Assembly (NCBI GenBank): GCA_041586735.1
Contig: JBFGZQ010000002.1
Span: 1-64,000, forward strand
Length of the DNA: 64,000 nt
Direction of reading: 5' to 3'
Source: Motiliproteus sp041586735
Lineage (GTDB): Bacteria > Pseudomonadota > Gammaproteobacteria > Pseudomonadales > Balneatricaceae
How positions within the stretch are numbered: position 1 is the stretch's first letter; the number at the start of each line of letters is the position of its first letter. The translations under genes were made by a program, and so were the position numbers. Positions 25,083 to 33,220 of this stretch are shown in pieces. The notes under the pieces are model-generated. The model was not told where the DNA came from. It was given only the letters and a program-made list of their open reading frames with translations, and ran no database searches.

Positions 25083-25986
25083 CCTCAGACCGAGTACGCT
25101 GCACGATCCCCATCAGCTTGTGCACCAACATCGCCGCGGCAAAATCATAAGCATGAAAGCCAGCAATGGGGGCATGCTCCATCAGATCAAAACCGATAAT
25201 CTGGCGCTGTTTGGCCACCGACTCGAACAGACTCAGGGTCTGATACCAGCCCAAACCGCCGGGTACCGGGGTGCCGGTGGAGGGGAACACGCTGGGATCC
25301 AGACCATCGACATCTAGGGTAAAGAACACCTTGGAGGGGAAATCATCTGGCAGTTCAATACTCATCACCGCAGTCGGCACCAACTGCTCGGCATCGAGAT
25401 GCTGCACCCCGAACGCCAGTCGTGTGTCCCGCTCCTCGTCGCAAAACGCCCGAATACCGAGCTGAAACAGCGGGATGCCATGATCGATCACCCGCTTCAT
25501 GACACAGGCATGGCTCAGCTGGCTGCCCTCGTAGCTATCGCGCAGATCGGCATGAGCATCGATCTGCACCACCCCAAAGTCGGTCATCCCAGCATCCAGC
25601 AAGCCCTTGATCACCCCCCAGGTCACGGTATGTTCGCCACCCAATGCCACCGGAATTTTACCCAGCAGCGCCACTTCGTAGGCGAGTTCCGAGATCCGGG
25701 CGATCACCGACTCGGGCGCACCATGGGTATTGATCGGCAGGTGGGTATAGATCCCCAGCTCGCTGGGATGACTCTGGCCATCCCAGGTTTCGAGCTGCCA
25801 GGAGGCCTGCAAAATCGCCTTGGGACCCTCGCCGGTGCCACCGCCGTAGGACACGCTGGCTTCATAGGGCACCGGCATCACATGAAACAGCGCCTGCTGA
25901 GGGTTGGGCTGCTGGATCTCAGAGCCTAAAAAAATGGGATAGCCAGGGGCTACCAGCTGATCAAAAGCAGCATCGTTATTGTCCAT
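25075..25986 (-). CDS. speB: Agmatinase family ureohydrolase
   Basis: 303 residues. The manganese-binding motifs of the arginase/agmatinase fold are all present: GGEHTV, DAHADLRDSY and FTLDVDGLDP, and YGGGTGEGP near the N-terminus contributes to the substrate pocket. In this position, behind speA and the carboxyspermidine genes, it should hydrolyse agmatine to putrescine and urea. It follows nspC by 38 bases and overlaps tadA. A seven-codon reading frame with a better RBS overlaps its start codon (25976-25999). An agmatine-specific role is inferred from the neighbours; guanidino-acid hydrolases are related. Confidence 0.88.
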   Translation of the reverse strand: MDNNDAAFDQLVAPGYPIFLGSEIQQPNPQQALFHVMPVPYEASVSYGGGTGEGPKAILQASWQLETWDGQSHPSELGIYTHLPINTHGAPESVIARISELAYEVALLGKIPVALGGEHTVTWGVIKGLLDAGMTDFGVVQIDAHADLRDSYEGSQLSHACVMKRVIDHGIPLFQLGIRAFCDEERDTRLAFGVQHLDAEQLVPTAVMSIELPDDFPSKVFFTLDVDGLDPSVFPSTGTPVPGGLGWYQTLSLFESVAKQRQIIGFDLMEHAPIAGFHAYDFAAAMLVHKLMGIVQRTRSEGE

Positions 25987-25999
25987 ATAAACTGTCCAT
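25976..25999 (-). CDS. Possible leader mini-cistron overlapping the speB start
   Basis: Reverse strand: AGGAG, ten bases, then ATG GAC AGT TTA TAT GGA CAA TAA, encoding MDSLYGQ. The speB ATG (25986) lies inside it in another frame and 23 bases from the AGGAG. Ribosomes starting at the strong site would end 9 bases past the speB start and could reinitiate. It may set speB translation level or respond to polyamines, but it could also be chance. Confidence 0.3.
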   Translation of the reverse strand: MDSLYGQ

Positions 26000-26024
26000 A
26001 GAACCCTATCTCCTCGATTAACCG

Positions 26025-27167
26025 CTAACAGAGACGGTCACGAAAATCTTGATAACCAAAATTCCGCACCACCCTGAGCGCGTCGGTGCGTGAATCCCAG
26101 AGCGCGATCGAAGGCAGGCGAATGCCGTTAAAGGTGCTGGTCTTGACCATGCTGTAGTGCGCCATATCATCAAACATCAATCGCTGTCCCGGTTGCAACG
26201 GGCTACTGAAACTGTAGTCGCCGATCTGATCACCGGCAAGACAGGTCATGCCGCCCAAGCGGTATGAGTAAGGCTGCTCACCAGGATGTGCCGCGCCAAA
26301 AATGTCGGCTCGGTAGGGCATCTCCAGGGTATCGGGCATATGGCAGGTGGCCGAGGTATCAAGAATCGCCTGGTCACGATCGGTATGGATCACATCCAAG
26401 ACCTCGGCCACCAGCACCCCAGTGTGGATAGCCACCGCCTCGCCTGGTTCCAGATACACTTGCACGCCGTAGCGTTCAGAAAACTCACGAATCCGAGCGA
26501 CCAGCGCATCGAGCTGATAGCCTGGGGCGGTGAGATGATGACCGCCGCCAAAATTGACCCACTGCATCTGTCCCAGCAGATGGCCAAACTGCTGCTCTAC
26601 GGCGTCCAACGTGCGGGCTAGCGGCGCGAAATCCTGCTCGCAGAGAGTATGAAAATGCAGCCCGCTGATCCCGCTCAGATCCTGACCCTGAAACTGCGAC
26701 AGCGGAATTCCCAACCGCGATCCAGCGGCACAGGGGTCGTAGATCTCGACTTCACCCTCGGAGTGCTGTGGATTGATACGCAATCCGAACTCCAACTCCG
26801 GTCGCTCACGCTTGGCCGCTTGCAGCAGCGGCTGAAAACGCTGCCACTGGCTAAAGGAGTTAAACACCAGATGCTGGGCGATCTTGAGGATCTCCAGCAG
26901 ATCCGCTTCCGAGTAAGCGGCAGAATACACATGGATCTCGCCACGACCCTCAGGACCGCCGTAGTGCTCCTGGCCCAGCTGCGCTTCATGCAAGCCACTG
27001 GCACAGATACCCGACAGATAACTTGCGCTCAACGGTCCTAACTGCCAACAGGAGAACGCCTTCAGCGCCGCTAACACCTTAGCGCCGCTGGCCTGTTGCA
27101 GCCGATGAAGGAGCTGTAGATTGGCCTCGACGACCGCCTGATCTATGACAAAACAGGGCGAGGGCAC
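26025..27167 (-). CDS. nspC: Carboxynorspermidine/carboxyspermidine decarboxylase
   Basis: 380 residues, a fold-III PLP decarboxylase. MPSPCFVIDQAVVEANL is the usual N-terminus. LAALKAFSCWQL carries the PLP Lys, followed by SGICASGLHEAQLG, ISGLHFHTLCEQ, WVNFGGGHHLT, YLEPGEAVA and GMTCLAGDQIGDYSF (with the partner-subunit Cys/Asp). It decarboxylates carboxyspermidine to spermidine, or carboxynorspermidine to norspermidine. It follows the dehydrogenase gene by 105 bases containing a GC-rich hairpin. The presence of speA/speB and absence of a 2,4-diaminobutyrate route here suggest spermidine as product. Confidence 0.92.
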   Translation of the reverse strand: MPSPCFVIDQAVVEANLQLLHRLQQASGAKVLAALKAFSCWQLGPLSASYLSGICASGLHEAQLGQEHYGGPEGRGEIHVYSAAYSEADLLEILKIAQHLVFNSFSQWQRFQPLLQAAKRERPELEFGLRINPQHSEGEVEIYDPCAAGSRLGIPLSQFQGQDLSGISGLHFHTLCEQDFAPLARTLDAVEQQFGHLLGQMQWVNFGGGHHLTAPGYQLDALVARIREFSERYGVQVYLEPGEAVAIHTGVLVAEVLDVIHTDRDQAILDTSATCHMPDTLEMPYRADIFGAAHPGEQPYSYRLGGMTCLAGDQIGDYSFSSPLQPGQRLMFDDMAHYSMVKTSTFNGIRLPSIALWDSRTDALRVVRNFGYQDFRDRLC

Positions 27168-27240
27168 CCGGGTGGGGTCAAAGGCGTGGAACGTACTACT
27201 TTTCAGGATGATGACTCCGCTAGCAAGACGCTAGAGTGGC

Positions 27241-27260
27241 GGCCCGACGCCGGTCGGGCC
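27241..27260. repeat. GC-rich hairpin between nspC and the dehydrogenase gene
   Basis: GGCCCGAC, loop GCCG, GTCGGGCC: a perfect 8-bp stem in the 105-base gap between the dehydrogenase stop and the nspC start. There is no T-tract, so it is not a standard terminator. It may protect or pause the operon mRNA. It shares the CCGAC/GTCGG arms of the REP-like family but has a different core. Confidence 0.5.
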
Positions 27261-27272
27261 TGAAACTAAAGA

Positions 27273-28469
27273 TCACAGCAGCTCGAAGCCCGGCTCCTCG
27301 ATCACCTTCCAGGGCAGGCCGTAGCGGTTCATATCGGCCATAAAAGGATCAGGATCGAGTTGTTCCATGTTCCACACCCCCGGCTTCAACCAGTGGCCCT
27401 CGAGCATCATCTTGGCACCGATCATCGCCGGCACCCCGGTGGTGTAGGAGATCGCCTGAGACTGCACCTCAGCATAACAGGCCTGGTGGTCGCAGGTGTT
27501 ATAGAGGTACACAGTTTTCTGTTTGCCATCTTTGATACCGCGTACCACGCAACCGATACAGGTCTTACCTTTCGTGCGTGGCCCCAGCGAGGCGGGATCC
27601 GGCAGTAACTTGGCTAAAAACTGGATCGGCACGATCTGCTGGCCGTTAAACTCCACCGCCTCGATGCCGGTCATGCCGACATTGCCCAGCACCTCGAGAT
27701 GCTTGAGATAACTATCACCGAAGCTCATCCAGAACTGAGCCCGCTTGAGGCTCGGAAAGTGTTTAGTCAACGACTCCAGCTCTTCGTGATACATCCGATA
27801 GATATTGTAGGTACCGACCGCCTCAGGGCAGGTAAAGGACTGCTTTACCGACATCGCCGGCGTGGTCACAAAGGCGCCATCTTCCCAGTGACGGCATTCG
27901 GCGGTCACCTCCCGAATATTGATCTCGGGATTGAAGTTGGTGGCAAAGGGGTAGCCATGATCGCCACCATTAACGTCGATGATGTCCAGATACTGAATCT
28001 CATCAAAATAATGCTTGGCGATGTAGGCGGTAAAGATGTTGGTCGCCCCCGGATCAAAGCCGCTACCCAGCAGCGCCATCAGCCCCGCCTTTTGGAACCT
28101 TTCCTGGTACGCCCACTGCCAGCTGTATTCAAACTTGGCGCTATCCAGCGGCTCGTAATTGGCAGTATCCATGTAGTGCACACCCGCCTCCAGGCAGGCA
28201 TCCATGATGGTCAGATCCTGATAGGGCAACGCCACATTGATCACCAGAAAAGGCTTGACCCTATTAATCAAGGCCACCAGCTCGGGCACGTTATCGGCAT
28301 CGACCTGCGCGGTCTCGATCGGCCGCTGCAGCTGCGCCGCGATCTTCTTACATTTCGACTCAGTACGGCTCGCCAAAACGATCTCAGTAAACACCTCGGG
28401 CAGCGCGGCGCACTTATGCGTCACCACGCCACTGACGCCACCGGCACCAATAATCAGCACTTTAGACAT
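27273..28469 (-). CDS. Carboxynorspermidine/carboxyspermidine dehydrogenase (saccharopine dehydrogenase family)
   Basis: 398 residues. The Rossmann motif MSKVLIIGAGGVSGVVTHKCA sits at the N-terminus, followed by ASRTESKC, INVALPYQDL, ACLEAGVHYMDTANYE and GSGFDPGATNIF, all typical of carboxyspermidine dehydrogenase. It condenses putrescine with aspartate semialdehyde using NADPH. The upstream in-frame start seven codons earlier is rejected because GGAG lies seven bases before the ATG at 28469. It sits between speA and nspC in the polyamine block, which fixes the function better than sequence alone. True saccharopine dehydrogenases are the related alternative. Confidence 0.9.
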   Translation of the reverse strand: MSKVLIIGAGGVSGVVTHKCAALPEVFTEIVLASRTESKCKKIAAQLQRPIETAQVDADNVPELVALINRVKPFLVINVALPYQDLTIMDACLEAGVHYMDTANYEPLDSAKFEYSWQWAYQERFQKAGLMALLGSGFDPGATNIFTAYIAKHYFDEIQYLDIIDVNGGDHGYPFATNFNPEINIREVTAECRHWEDGAFVTTPAMSVKQSFTCPEAVGTYNIYRMYHEELESLTKHFPSLKRAQFWMSFGDSYLKHLEVLGNVGMTGIEAVEFNGQQIVPIQFLAKLLPDPASLGPRTKGKTCIGCVVRGIKDGKQKTVYLYNTCDHQACYAEVQSQAISYTTGVPAMIGAKMMLEGHWLKPGVWNMEQLDPDPFMADMNRYGLPWKVIEEPGFELL

Positions 28470-28545
28470 GATAAATCTCCATACTCCCACCCGGGGACAC
28501 AGGGTTTGTTAGCCCAGCAAAAAAACCAGCGATGACCCCTAACCA

Positions 28546-30462
28546 TCAACGCTCATAGTAGGTGTAGCCGCGCAGACTATCACTAAAACTCTGCAGCACT
28601 TCACGGCGCTCAGCCGGGCTAATCTTGCCCTCGCGAACCGCGCGCTCGGCCACCGCACGGAAATTTTCCAGCAGCGCTTGCGGCTGAAACTCCACATAGC
28701 TGAGCACGTCGGCGATACTATCGCCCTCCAGCTCTTTGACCACATCAAAGGTAGCGTCGGCATTGATCCGCACGCTGGCCACCGCAGTATCGCCTAACAG
28801 ATTGTGCAGATCACCCAGGGTCTCCTGGTAGGCACCCACCAGGAACACGCCCAGAACGTACTCTTCATCCTCTTTAAGCGGGTGCAAGGCCAGGGTATTA
28901 CGCACCTCATTGGCATCGATAAAGCGGTCGATCTTGCCATCGCAGTCGCAGGTAATATCGGCGATGATCGCCTCGCGAGTCGGCTCCTCGTCATTGCGAT
29001 GGATCGGCATTAACGGAAATACCTGGTCGATCGCCCAGGTATCAGGTAGCGACTGGAACACACTGAAGTTGCCGTAGTAGATATCCGCCAGATATTCACG
29101 CAGCCCCTCCAGCTCAGGAGGAATGCGCTCGCACAGTCGTAGCTCGGCTTTGATCCGCTGTAATGCCTCCAGAAACAGGTTCTCGGATAGCGAGCGCTGA
29201 CGCAGATTGATCTGCCCACGCTTGAACAGCTCACCCAGCTCATCACGGTAGTAGATGGCGTCGTTATAGCACTCCTGCAGATTCTTGGCATTGATAGTAT
29301 CGACGACGGCGTGCAGATTGACGATCAGTTCGTGGGTATCGACAGCCAGAGTCGCGGGCAGTGCCGCAGGCTCAAAATGGGTCACATCGAGAATATTAAA
29401 CAGCAGGATCGATGAGTAGGCCACCGTGGAGCGTCCCGACTCGGTAACGATACAGGGATGAGCAATCTCCTGGGTATCGAGCATGCTGGCCACGACCTCA
29501 ATAATGTCGCTGCAGTATTCGTCCAGACTGTAGTTTTTCGAATGTTCCTGGTTGTTCTTGGCACCGGTGTAATCCACCGCCAAACCGCCACCTAGATCCA
29601 GATAGCCCATGGGCGCCCCCTCTTTGACCAGATCGGTATAGTAGCGACAGGCCTCCATGACCCCGTTGCGGATCTCACGAATGTTGGGAATCTGTGAACC
29701 CAGGTGGTAATGCAACAGTTGCATACAGTCGAGCATATTATTGGCTTTGAGGGTATCGATCGCGGCGACCAACTGGTTAGTCGTCAGACCGAAGATACTG
29801 CGATCACCGCTGGTCTTATTCCACAAGCCACTGACCTTGGAGGAGAGCTTAACCCGCACCCCAAGAAACGGCCGAATCCCCAGGGCGTTACTGCGCTCAA
29901 TAATAATCGGTAGTTCGGTAGGCGTTTCAATAACAAAGACGCAGCGATAGCCCAGACGTTGAGCCCGCAGCCCCAGGTCAATAAACTCCTGATCCTTGTA
30001 GCCGTTGCAGACAATCAACCGGCCATCGGCCTTAATCGCCGACAACGCCACGATCAGCTCCGCCTTACTGCCCGCTTCCAACCCATGCTGATAGCGCTCG
30101 CCAAACAGCGCGATCTCCTCGACCACCTGCGCCTGCTGATTGACTTTGATCGGAAAGACACCCCGGTACTGGCCTTGATAGTCCAACTTGTTGATCGCGG
30201 TGGCAAATGCCTCATTGAGTTTTTGGATCTGCGCATCCAGCACATTTTCGATCCGCAACAGCAACGGCAGGGGTAAGCCACGCTGGCGAATACCGGACAA
30301 GATTTCTGGGATGGAGACCCGCACATCGGTGCCATTGAAAGGCACCTTGACCATCACGTCGCCCTGGCCGGACAACTCAAAGTATCCGGCGCCCCAGTCG
30401 TTGATGCCATACATCTCGGCAGACTGCGCAGCAGACCACGTATTCTGATTACTTTCTTTCAA
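28546..30462 (-). CDS. speA: Biosynthetic arginine decarboxylase
   Basis: 638 residues (E. coli SpeA 658). Fold-III PLP enzyme: GVFPIKVNQQAQVVEEI contains the PLP Lys, then GLEAGSKAEL, HYHLGSQIPN, YLDLGGGLAVDYTG, ESGRSTVAYSS and, near the C-terminus, the CDCDGKID motif with the active-site Cys. It makes agmatine from arginine, the first step of the polyamine block downstream. It is probably the first gene of the speA to tadA transcript, with a 203-base AT-rich leader in which I see no certain promoter. The long insertion domains and length distinguish it from diaminopimelate decarboxylase. Confidence 0.95.
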   Translation of the reverse strand: MKESNQNTWSAAQSAEMYGINDWGAGYFELSGQGDVMVKVPFNGTDVRVSIPEILSGIRQRGLPLPLLLRIENVLDAQIQKLNEAFATAINKLDYQGQYRGVFPIKVNQQAQVVEEIALFGERYQHGLEAGSKAELIVALSAIKADGRLIVCNGYKDQEFIDLGLRAQRLGYRCVFVIETPTELPIIIERSNALGIRPFLGVRVKLSSKVSGLWNKTSGDRSIFGLTTNQLVAAIDTLKANNMLDCMQLLHYHLGSQIPNIREIRNGVMEACRYYTDLVKEGAPMGYLDLGGGLAVDYTGAKNNQEHSKNYSLDEYCSDIIEVVASMLDTQEIAHPCIVTESGRSTVAYSSILLFNILDVTHFEPAALPATLAVDTHELIVNLHAVVDTINAKNLQECYNDAIYYRDELGELFKRGQINLRQRSLSENLFLEALQRIKAELRLCERIPPELEGLREYLADIYYGNFSVFQSLPDTWAIDQVFPLMPIHRNDEEPTREAIIADITCDCDGKIDRFIDANEVRNTLALHPLKEDEEYVLGVFLVGAYQETLGDLHNLLGDTAVASVRINADATFDVVKELEGDSIADVLSYVEFQPQALLENFRAVAERAVREGKISPAERREVLQSFSDSLRGYTYYER

Positions 30463-30665
30463 GAGACAACAATCCCCAAACAGCGCCTAATACACAGAGC
30501 CAGACGCTAATGATCAAGAGCATGATCTATATAAATCAATGCCATAAGCAGACCCGATGAACGGATCCTGAGAAGACGCAAAATATCGCACAGTTAGTAG
30601 AGCAACGGTACTTTTTTTTACCCAAACGGGCTGGCGCTGGATCGGCCAAACACCCCCTGAAACAC

Positions 30666-31166
30666 TCAGGGATTGACTCGCCGGCGGGCGATGGAATCCA
30701 GGGTTCGCACCCAGGGTTTGTCGCGCAACTGATACTGACTCATTAACCCAGCTGCGGCCTGCTGGGCTGATTTTATTGAGCCGTAACGCCCCACCAGCAA
30801 CACCCTCCAGAGACGGTTATCGTTCTGTATCTCCACCTCACGACTACCTGGAATCACCTTAAGCTGCTGCAAACGTTCATCACAGGGCGCATTGTTACAG
30901 GCTAGCAGCTGCAACGTATACTCTTCGGGGGCAACACCGAACACCTCGCCCTGCATACCCGAGCTCGCAGCCGCTGCGAGTTCGCCACTGAACTCTATCC
31001 CGCTGAGGTAGTGCTGGCTACGATAGATCATCACCTGATTGTTTTTCCATCTAGCGCAGATCCAGACCTCGCCTTCCGGTTTACAGGCGGTGATACTGGC
31101 CACCTCGGTAGCCCAAGCCCCTGGCGCCAAGAGCAGCGCGATTAACAGCCACAAAGGTCTATGCAT
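30666..31166 (-). CDS. Secreted SPOR-domain-like protein
   Basis: 166 residues from the ATG at 31166, which begins a clean signal peptide (MHRPLWLLIALLLAPGAWA). An upstream in-frame start would bury it behind 32 hydrophilic residues. The C-terminal 80 residues have SPOR-like layout: EYTLQLLACNN, then LWRVLLVGRYGSIKSAQQAAAGLMSQ, the two strand-helix repeats that bind denuded septal peptidoglycan. Four Cys in the N-terminal half (CKPEGEVWICARW and CNNAPCDE) could form disulfides. It is likely periplasmic. It shares strand with the membrane protein at 31281 and with speA but has no known link to either. Family assignment is by eye. Confidence 0.55.
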   Translation of the reverse strand: MHRPLWLLIALLLAPGAWATEVASITACKPEGEVWICARWKNNQVMIYRSQHYLSGIEFSGELAAAASSGMQGEVFGVAPEEYTLQLLACNNAPCDERLQQLKVIPGSREVEIQNDNRLWRVLLVGRYGSIKSAQQAAAGLMSQYQLRDKPWVRTLDSIARRRVNP

Positions 31167-31280
31167 AGTGAAGGATCCACACCCAAATCCATACGTTATA
31201 GCTAAAAAACGGCTGACGAGAGTAGAGAATCTTGCCAGCGCATGCAACCACAGCACGCGCATCTTAACAGCTGCTATCGA

Positions 31281-32708
31281 CTAACGATAAACCTGAACTG
31301 CCGCCACATGCTTAAAGATGATAGGCAACACCGCATCGCCGGTACCCAGCTGCTGATAGATCCGCAACTCATATGCCTCCACCGCCAACAAGCGCCCCTC
31401 AACCAGATTACCATTGTGAGTCTCGATGCGGATATCCGCACCCAGATACCCCTGTAGCCGATCCAGCTCGGTACGCTGGTAACTGCGCCCCTGAACCTGA
31501 CTCGCAGAGGGCACTAATAATCTAGGATCAACGCCTGTCACTATTGCCGGCTGAGGCTCAACAAAAGGCGCTTGCAACAATGCCGTAAAGACCTCAACAC
31601 TGTTACGCAGCCGTTGCTGCAATGGCTCGTCGACCGCTGCGCTCGACTGCCAGCGAAGTGCCAGCGGCTCGAGCCGCTGGCCGTTAATCTGCAGCTTAGG
31701 GGCAAGTGCCTCGAGCAGGCGCTCGGGCGAGTATTGCAACATGGATGCAGGCCATAACTGACTGCCGCCTAGTAACTCTACATGCAGCTGCCCTGCGCCC
31801 AGCAGGAACTGTTGATAGCCCTCGAGTAGTGACGCTGGTAACACCAGCCCCAGCTCAAGACTATCGGCGGCGACTAAGGCGACATGCCGACTCACAAACT
31901 GCTCGGCAGTTTCCTGACCCGCCTCGGCACAAAAACGTATAGCCCGCTTGATCAACGACCGATCCTGATAGTGGACATTGATATCCCCCAACGACGGGCT
32001 GATCAGGGTCAAATTGTAGCGGTTAAACTCGTTAATCCCCAGATCGAGCGCAGCACTGAGCTCCAGCTCATATTGGTCTTGTAGCGATTGTTTCAGGGTT
32101 AGCGTTAATAACTTGCTAGACCGATCAAAGCTATACTCCGCCGCAACATCCAGCAGCAGCTGCTGATAGCCAAGCTGTTGCAGCCATTGCTGGCCCTTTA
32201 AGCCGCCAGTGGCGGTCTCGCAACCCCGCAACCCCTGCTCAGCCCCCTTCTCACGACTTCCCTCATGACCACCGGCCTGGGAGGTCAACGCTTCCCAGCC
32301 GGCGCTGGACAGATCGACTTGGATACCGCGCATCTCAAGGCTTAGCGCCTGAGGCAGCTCGCCCTGCTCCAGTTGACTACGCATCCGCACCAGATCCAAC
32401 CAACTGGAGGCCTTAACACGCAGCGCATCGATCCTTATTCCGTGCGTCGGCACGCCTGGCTGTTGAACGTCCTGCTGCTGGCTTCGGGGCGTTAACAGCA
32501 GCTGGCGAACACCGGCGACCCCGTTAAAACCGGTTTCGATCGCGCCATACTCCAGCGAGACAAACGGTGACAGCTGCTGCCCGAGCTGCTCCACGACCGA
32601 GCGGACCTGATACCAGTAGTAGCCCTTAACCGCCCCAAAACCGAGCAGCGGCAATAACAGCAGCAACAGCCACTTGGTCGCGATACGAGCCCACTTATTT
32701 CGCGTCAT
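31281..32708 (-). CDS. Membrane-anchored periplasmic protein with C-terminal Sm-like barrel pattern (unrecognised)
   Basis: 475 residues. MTRNKWARIATKWLLLLLLPLLGFGAVKGYYW is one N-terminal membrane anchor with positive residues inside, so the rest should be periplasmic. Residues about 50-400 have a beta-rich pattern with repeated amphipathic strands resembling AsmA/YdgA-like proteins, but I do not recognise a family. The last 60 residues read YLGADIRIETHNGNLVEGRLLAVEAYELRI...PIIFKHVAAVQVY, which fits the strand and Gly pattern of an LSm-type barrel. The start at 32708 is preferred over a TTG 12 codons upstream because it places the charged residues next to the anchor. Function unknown. Confidence 0.5.
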   Translation of the reverse strand: MTRNKWARIATKWLLLLLLPLLGFGAVKGYYWYQVRSVVEQLGQQLSPFVSLEYGAIETGFNGVAGVRQLLLTPRSQQQDVQQPGVPTHGIRIDALRVKASSWLDLVRMRSQLEQGELPQALSLEMRGIQVDLSSAGWEALTSQAGGHEGSREKGAEQGLRGCETATGGLKGQQWLQQLGYQQLLLDVAAEYSFDRSSKLLTLTLKQSLQDQYELELSAALDLGINEFNRYNLTLISPSLGDINVHYQDRSLIKRAIRFCAEAGQETAEQFVSRHVALVAADSLELGLVLPASLLEGYQQFLLGAGQLHVELLGGSQLWPASMLQYSPERLLEALAPKLQINGQRLEPLALRWQSSAAVDEPLQQRLRNSVEVFTALLQAPFVEPQPAIVTGVDPRLLVPSASQVQGRSYQRTELDRLQGYLGADIRIETHNGNLVEGRLLAVEAYELRIYQQLGTGDAVLPIIFKHVAAVQVYR

Positions 32709-33220
32709 AACCCTGAACCACGTCTCCTTTGCGGCATCAGCCAACAGTTCACCAATTGATCATTAGGCAACTGTAAAATACAGCGCTACGGACCATAAAG
32801 CTGATCACAGCATACACCCTCAACGTCAAAAAAAAGCCGGCTGGATACAGTTTCCAGCAGCTCGTAGGGCAGATGCGCCCAACGCGCGGTCATCACATCG
32901 CTGCTCTCAACGGCAGCAATGATACGCCGTACTCGTAGCGGCGACCACTGACGAGTCGACCTCGCCGAACAATCTCAACAGTACAGGCTACCCACTTGTT
33001 CACCAAGCTGTTCGACAGTCTTTAGCTAAGCATTCAAAAACGTATAGAAAAGTTTTATCCTTTACCAGCTGTACTCTCGCTCTTGGCGAGCGGACAGACG
33101 TATGCGCTGATCAAGACATCGGTATGATGCTGGCTGCGGGCTAAATTGTCTGTAGCCTCACCCTCCAGTAAGCAGACGGGCTTCAGCGCCCCTTATTAAG
33201 ACAAGGCAAGATTTCAAACC
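32709..33220. other. Gene-free region with guaA remnant
   Basis: 512 bases without an intact gene. It holds the decayed guaA fragment (32841-32985), a short hairpin CTCGC/GCGAG near 33110, and the upstream region of the lipoprotein gene at 33221. I see no promoter or tRNA in it. Confidence 0.6.
32841..32985 (-). pseudogene. Decayed internal fragment of guaA
   Basis: Bases 32841-32947 match the 3' part of intact guaA (48261-48368) at roughly 85 percent by eye, including the shared 20-base run TTTCCAGCAGCTCGTAGGG(C/T) and the block ACTCGTAGCG, with one single-base gap. The match then jumps to guaA 49019-49063 (GCGGCGACCA...GACGAGTCGACC), so about 650 bases are missing. The junction falls on a shared GCGRCGACCA. 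There is no open frame across it. It is in the same orientation as guaA, 15 kb away. Confidence 0.8.

Noticed and set aside
27241..27260. Terminator splitting the polyamine operon
   Set aside because: The stem is strong but neither strand has a T-tract, and the genes around it form one pathway.
32841..32985. guaA fragment as a direct att duplication from an integrated element
   Set aside because: The matching part is internal to guaA and skips the last about 80 bases, whereas att duplications cover the very 3' end. No integrase is present in the window.
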